From Leptospira limi (lineage in GTDB: Bacteria; Spirochaetota; Leptospiria; Leptospirales; Leptospiraceae), in assembly GCF_026151395.1 (NCBI RefSeq), contig NZ_JAMQPV010000001.1:1426001-1490000 (forward strand): a stretch of DNA of 64,000 nucleotides. Reading direction: 5' to 3'. Position numbers and translations under genes: made by a program. Below are positions 63,010-64,000 of this stretch, one piece after another (positions within the stretch are counted from its first letter, which is position 1; every line of letters begins with the position of its first letter). The notes under the pieces were generated by a model, which saw only the letters and a program-made list of their open reading frames with translations, ran no database searches and had not been told where the DNA came from.

Positions 63010-64000
63010 ATGGTTCGGCACTTCTTTTTTCCATTTTTATTCGTATCGTTTCTGTATGCGCAGTCACCATCTGATCGTATGGCTTTTGCCTTTCGTAGCC
63101 AATCTTCATTAGATCCACTTCGAATGATTGTTGTGGGGGAAGTGGTTGGGATTGAAAAAGCAAGTTTTTACGAAGTCGATAAACTCTCCCAAGAATTAGA
63201 AGTCGATACAAGACCGGACACGGTCACAATCAAGGTGGCAGATCCAAAAGGCATTCGAGTCGGCCAAACCCTGTACTTACTCGAAAAAAACCAAGACCAC
63301 AAAACGTTTCGTGATGGTAACATTGTGGGGATGATTACTGTCAAATCCGTTTACCTCACTACCTTTTTTGGATGGCAGGTACGTGGAGAAGGTTACCTTC
63401 GGTTGATCGAAGACAGGCCAGTAACAGCTGCAAGGATGCTCGATACCACAAAGTATGAAGAAGCCTTTATCGCAAAAAAACAAGGTGATCATTATTTTGC
63501 AAAAGGCCAAATGGATGAAGCCCTTCGCAAATACAAACATGCTGTATCTTTAGACCAAAGTTCACCTGATTTACATTATGCGCTAGGAAAAGCCCATTGG
63601 AAAGACGGAGAAGGGTATGTCTCCACTGCCTTTGAGTATTCCATGGCCTGGAAAAATAGAGAACGATTTTCGAATCCCCAAGAACGTTTATTATTTCTTG
63701 TGGATTACTTACGGTTTTTAACTTTTTATTTCAAAGTAGAAGGGAAAGAAAACAAAAAACAATTAGAACTCATGCCGCAAGTGGCAAAAGAAGCACGCAC
63801 CTTATATCCAAAAATTTACGAAGTTTGGTTGTATAGTTTTGAAGTAACATACTTAAGTTTAATACATACAAATTTAGCTGGGAATACAGTTGATCTTCGC
63901 AAAACAAGAGATGAACTTGCTAGCCGTTCAGAAGAATTTTTAAACAAAGCATATTCTCTTAGAAAATCTGACTATTACCTTCATAAATTAGCATGCGAGT
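63010..64000 (+). CDS. Secreted TPR protein, 3' end outside window
   Basis: The frame is open from ATG 63010 to the last base, giving at least 330 residues. The signal peptide is MVRHFFFPFLFVSFLYAQS. Residues about 35-140 look like a beta domain (VGEVVGIEKASF, IRVGQTLYLLEKN). From about 155 there is at least one clear tetratricopeptide repeat (AFIAKKQGDHYFAKGQMDEALRKYKHAV followed by SPDLHYALGKAHWKDG), then more helical sequence. TPRs mediate protein contacts; no function can be assigned. The complete gene continues beyond the window. Confidence 0.8.
   Translation, partial: MVRHFFFPFLFVSFLYAQSPSDRMAFAFRSQSSLDPLRMIVVGEVVGIEKASFYEVDKLSQELEVDTRPDTVTIKVADPKGIRVGQTLYLLEKNQDHKTFRDGNIVGMITVKSVYLTTFFGWQVRGEGYLRLIEDRPVTAARMLDTTKYEEAFIAKKQGDHYFAKGQMDEALRKYKHAVSLDQSSPDLHYALGKAHWKDGEGYVSTAFEYSMAWKNRERFSNPQERLLFLVDYLRFLTFYFKVEGKENKKQLELMPQVAKEARTLYPKIYEVWLYSFEVTYLSLIHTNLAGNTVDLRKTRDELASRSEEFLNKAYSLRKSDYYLHKLACE

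Noticed and set aside
62942..63211. Minus-strand open frame of 89 codons
   Set aside because: Antisense to the signal peptide region of the terminal TPR gene and covers the acylase hairpin; no ribosome site.
1..64000. CRISPR array, defence island, tRNA or rRNA genes
   Set aside because: No regularly spaced repeats, nuclease/toxin pairs or cloverleaf sequences were noticed. A tRNAscan and CRISPR search would settle it.

Overview
The window looks like a chromosomal segment of a Leptospira, probably of the saprophytic clade. The sequence is AT-rich. An ompL1-type porin gene (8935-9846) is recognisable by the QFDLAQLGGTITKDGLD block and the YRVGYKIEI end. Lipoprotein signals are of the spirochaete kind, and many proteins have no clear relatives outside the genus. 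I see no rRNA, tRNA, CRISPR array, insertion sequence or phage genes. Coding density is very high: most neighbours touch or overlap, and no gap exceeds 300 bases. Species assignment is inference.

Layout. 1-6.9 kb (+): the end of a very acidic repeat protein, a GAF/degenerate GGDEF protein, an MBOAT acyltransferase and its SGNH-like partner. 6.8-8.8 kb (-): a secreted hypothetical, carA and a 61-residue protein. 8.9-9.9 kb: ompL1 with promoter and terminator. 9.9-13 kb (-): an overlapping operon of an RlmL-like methyltransferase, ung (apparently starting at CTG), an EamA permease and a pterin carbinolamine dehydratase. 13-15.6 kb: a second EamA permease, then an AI-2E family protein and a cyclic-nucleotide-binding protein. 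15.6-22.2 kb (+): bioD-bioA-bioB, a GPH-type transporter, a 59-residue protein, an SGNH lipoprotein and serB. 22.2-28.1 kb (-): aroE, folC, a TetR regulator with a 10-bp inverted repeat at its promoter, trpF and mutS. 28-33 kb: membrane, glycosyltransferase, GHKL-ATPase and amidohydrolase-like genes, an S1-repeat protein and trmL. 33-44 kb: an RsbW-like protein, uvrB, lon, a class A PBP, a solute-binding lipoprotein, an MsbA-like exporter and a zinc-ribbon protein. 44.4-47.1 kb: a CoA transferase/hydrolase and an FAD amine-oxidase-like protein.

The most distinctive region is 47.1-53.2 kb. A CsoR/CstR-family repressor carries a Cys-Tyr-Cys ligand pattern, so it is more like the persulfide sensor CstR than copper-sensing CsoR. 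It is followed by a DUF2892 (YgaP-like) membrane protein, a TolC-like outer membrane protein and a 1058-residue RND pump, with no membrane fusion protein gene between them. Two palindromes of the form ATACCC-N4-GGGTAT, one before the repressor and one before the DUF2892 gene, suggest a regulon. A divergent methyltransferase shares the first of them.

Downstream, 53.2-55.8 kb holds three tandem paralogues of a secreted alpha/beta-hydrolase-like protein with a CHSAG nucleophile elbow. Then come an orphan multi-pass histidine kinase and, divergently, a lytic transglycosylase; two palindromes with the core TTGTGC-N3-GCACAA lie between their starts. The window ends with a membrane-anchored hypothetical, a penicillin-acylase-family enzyme and the start of a secreted TPR protein that runs off the end.
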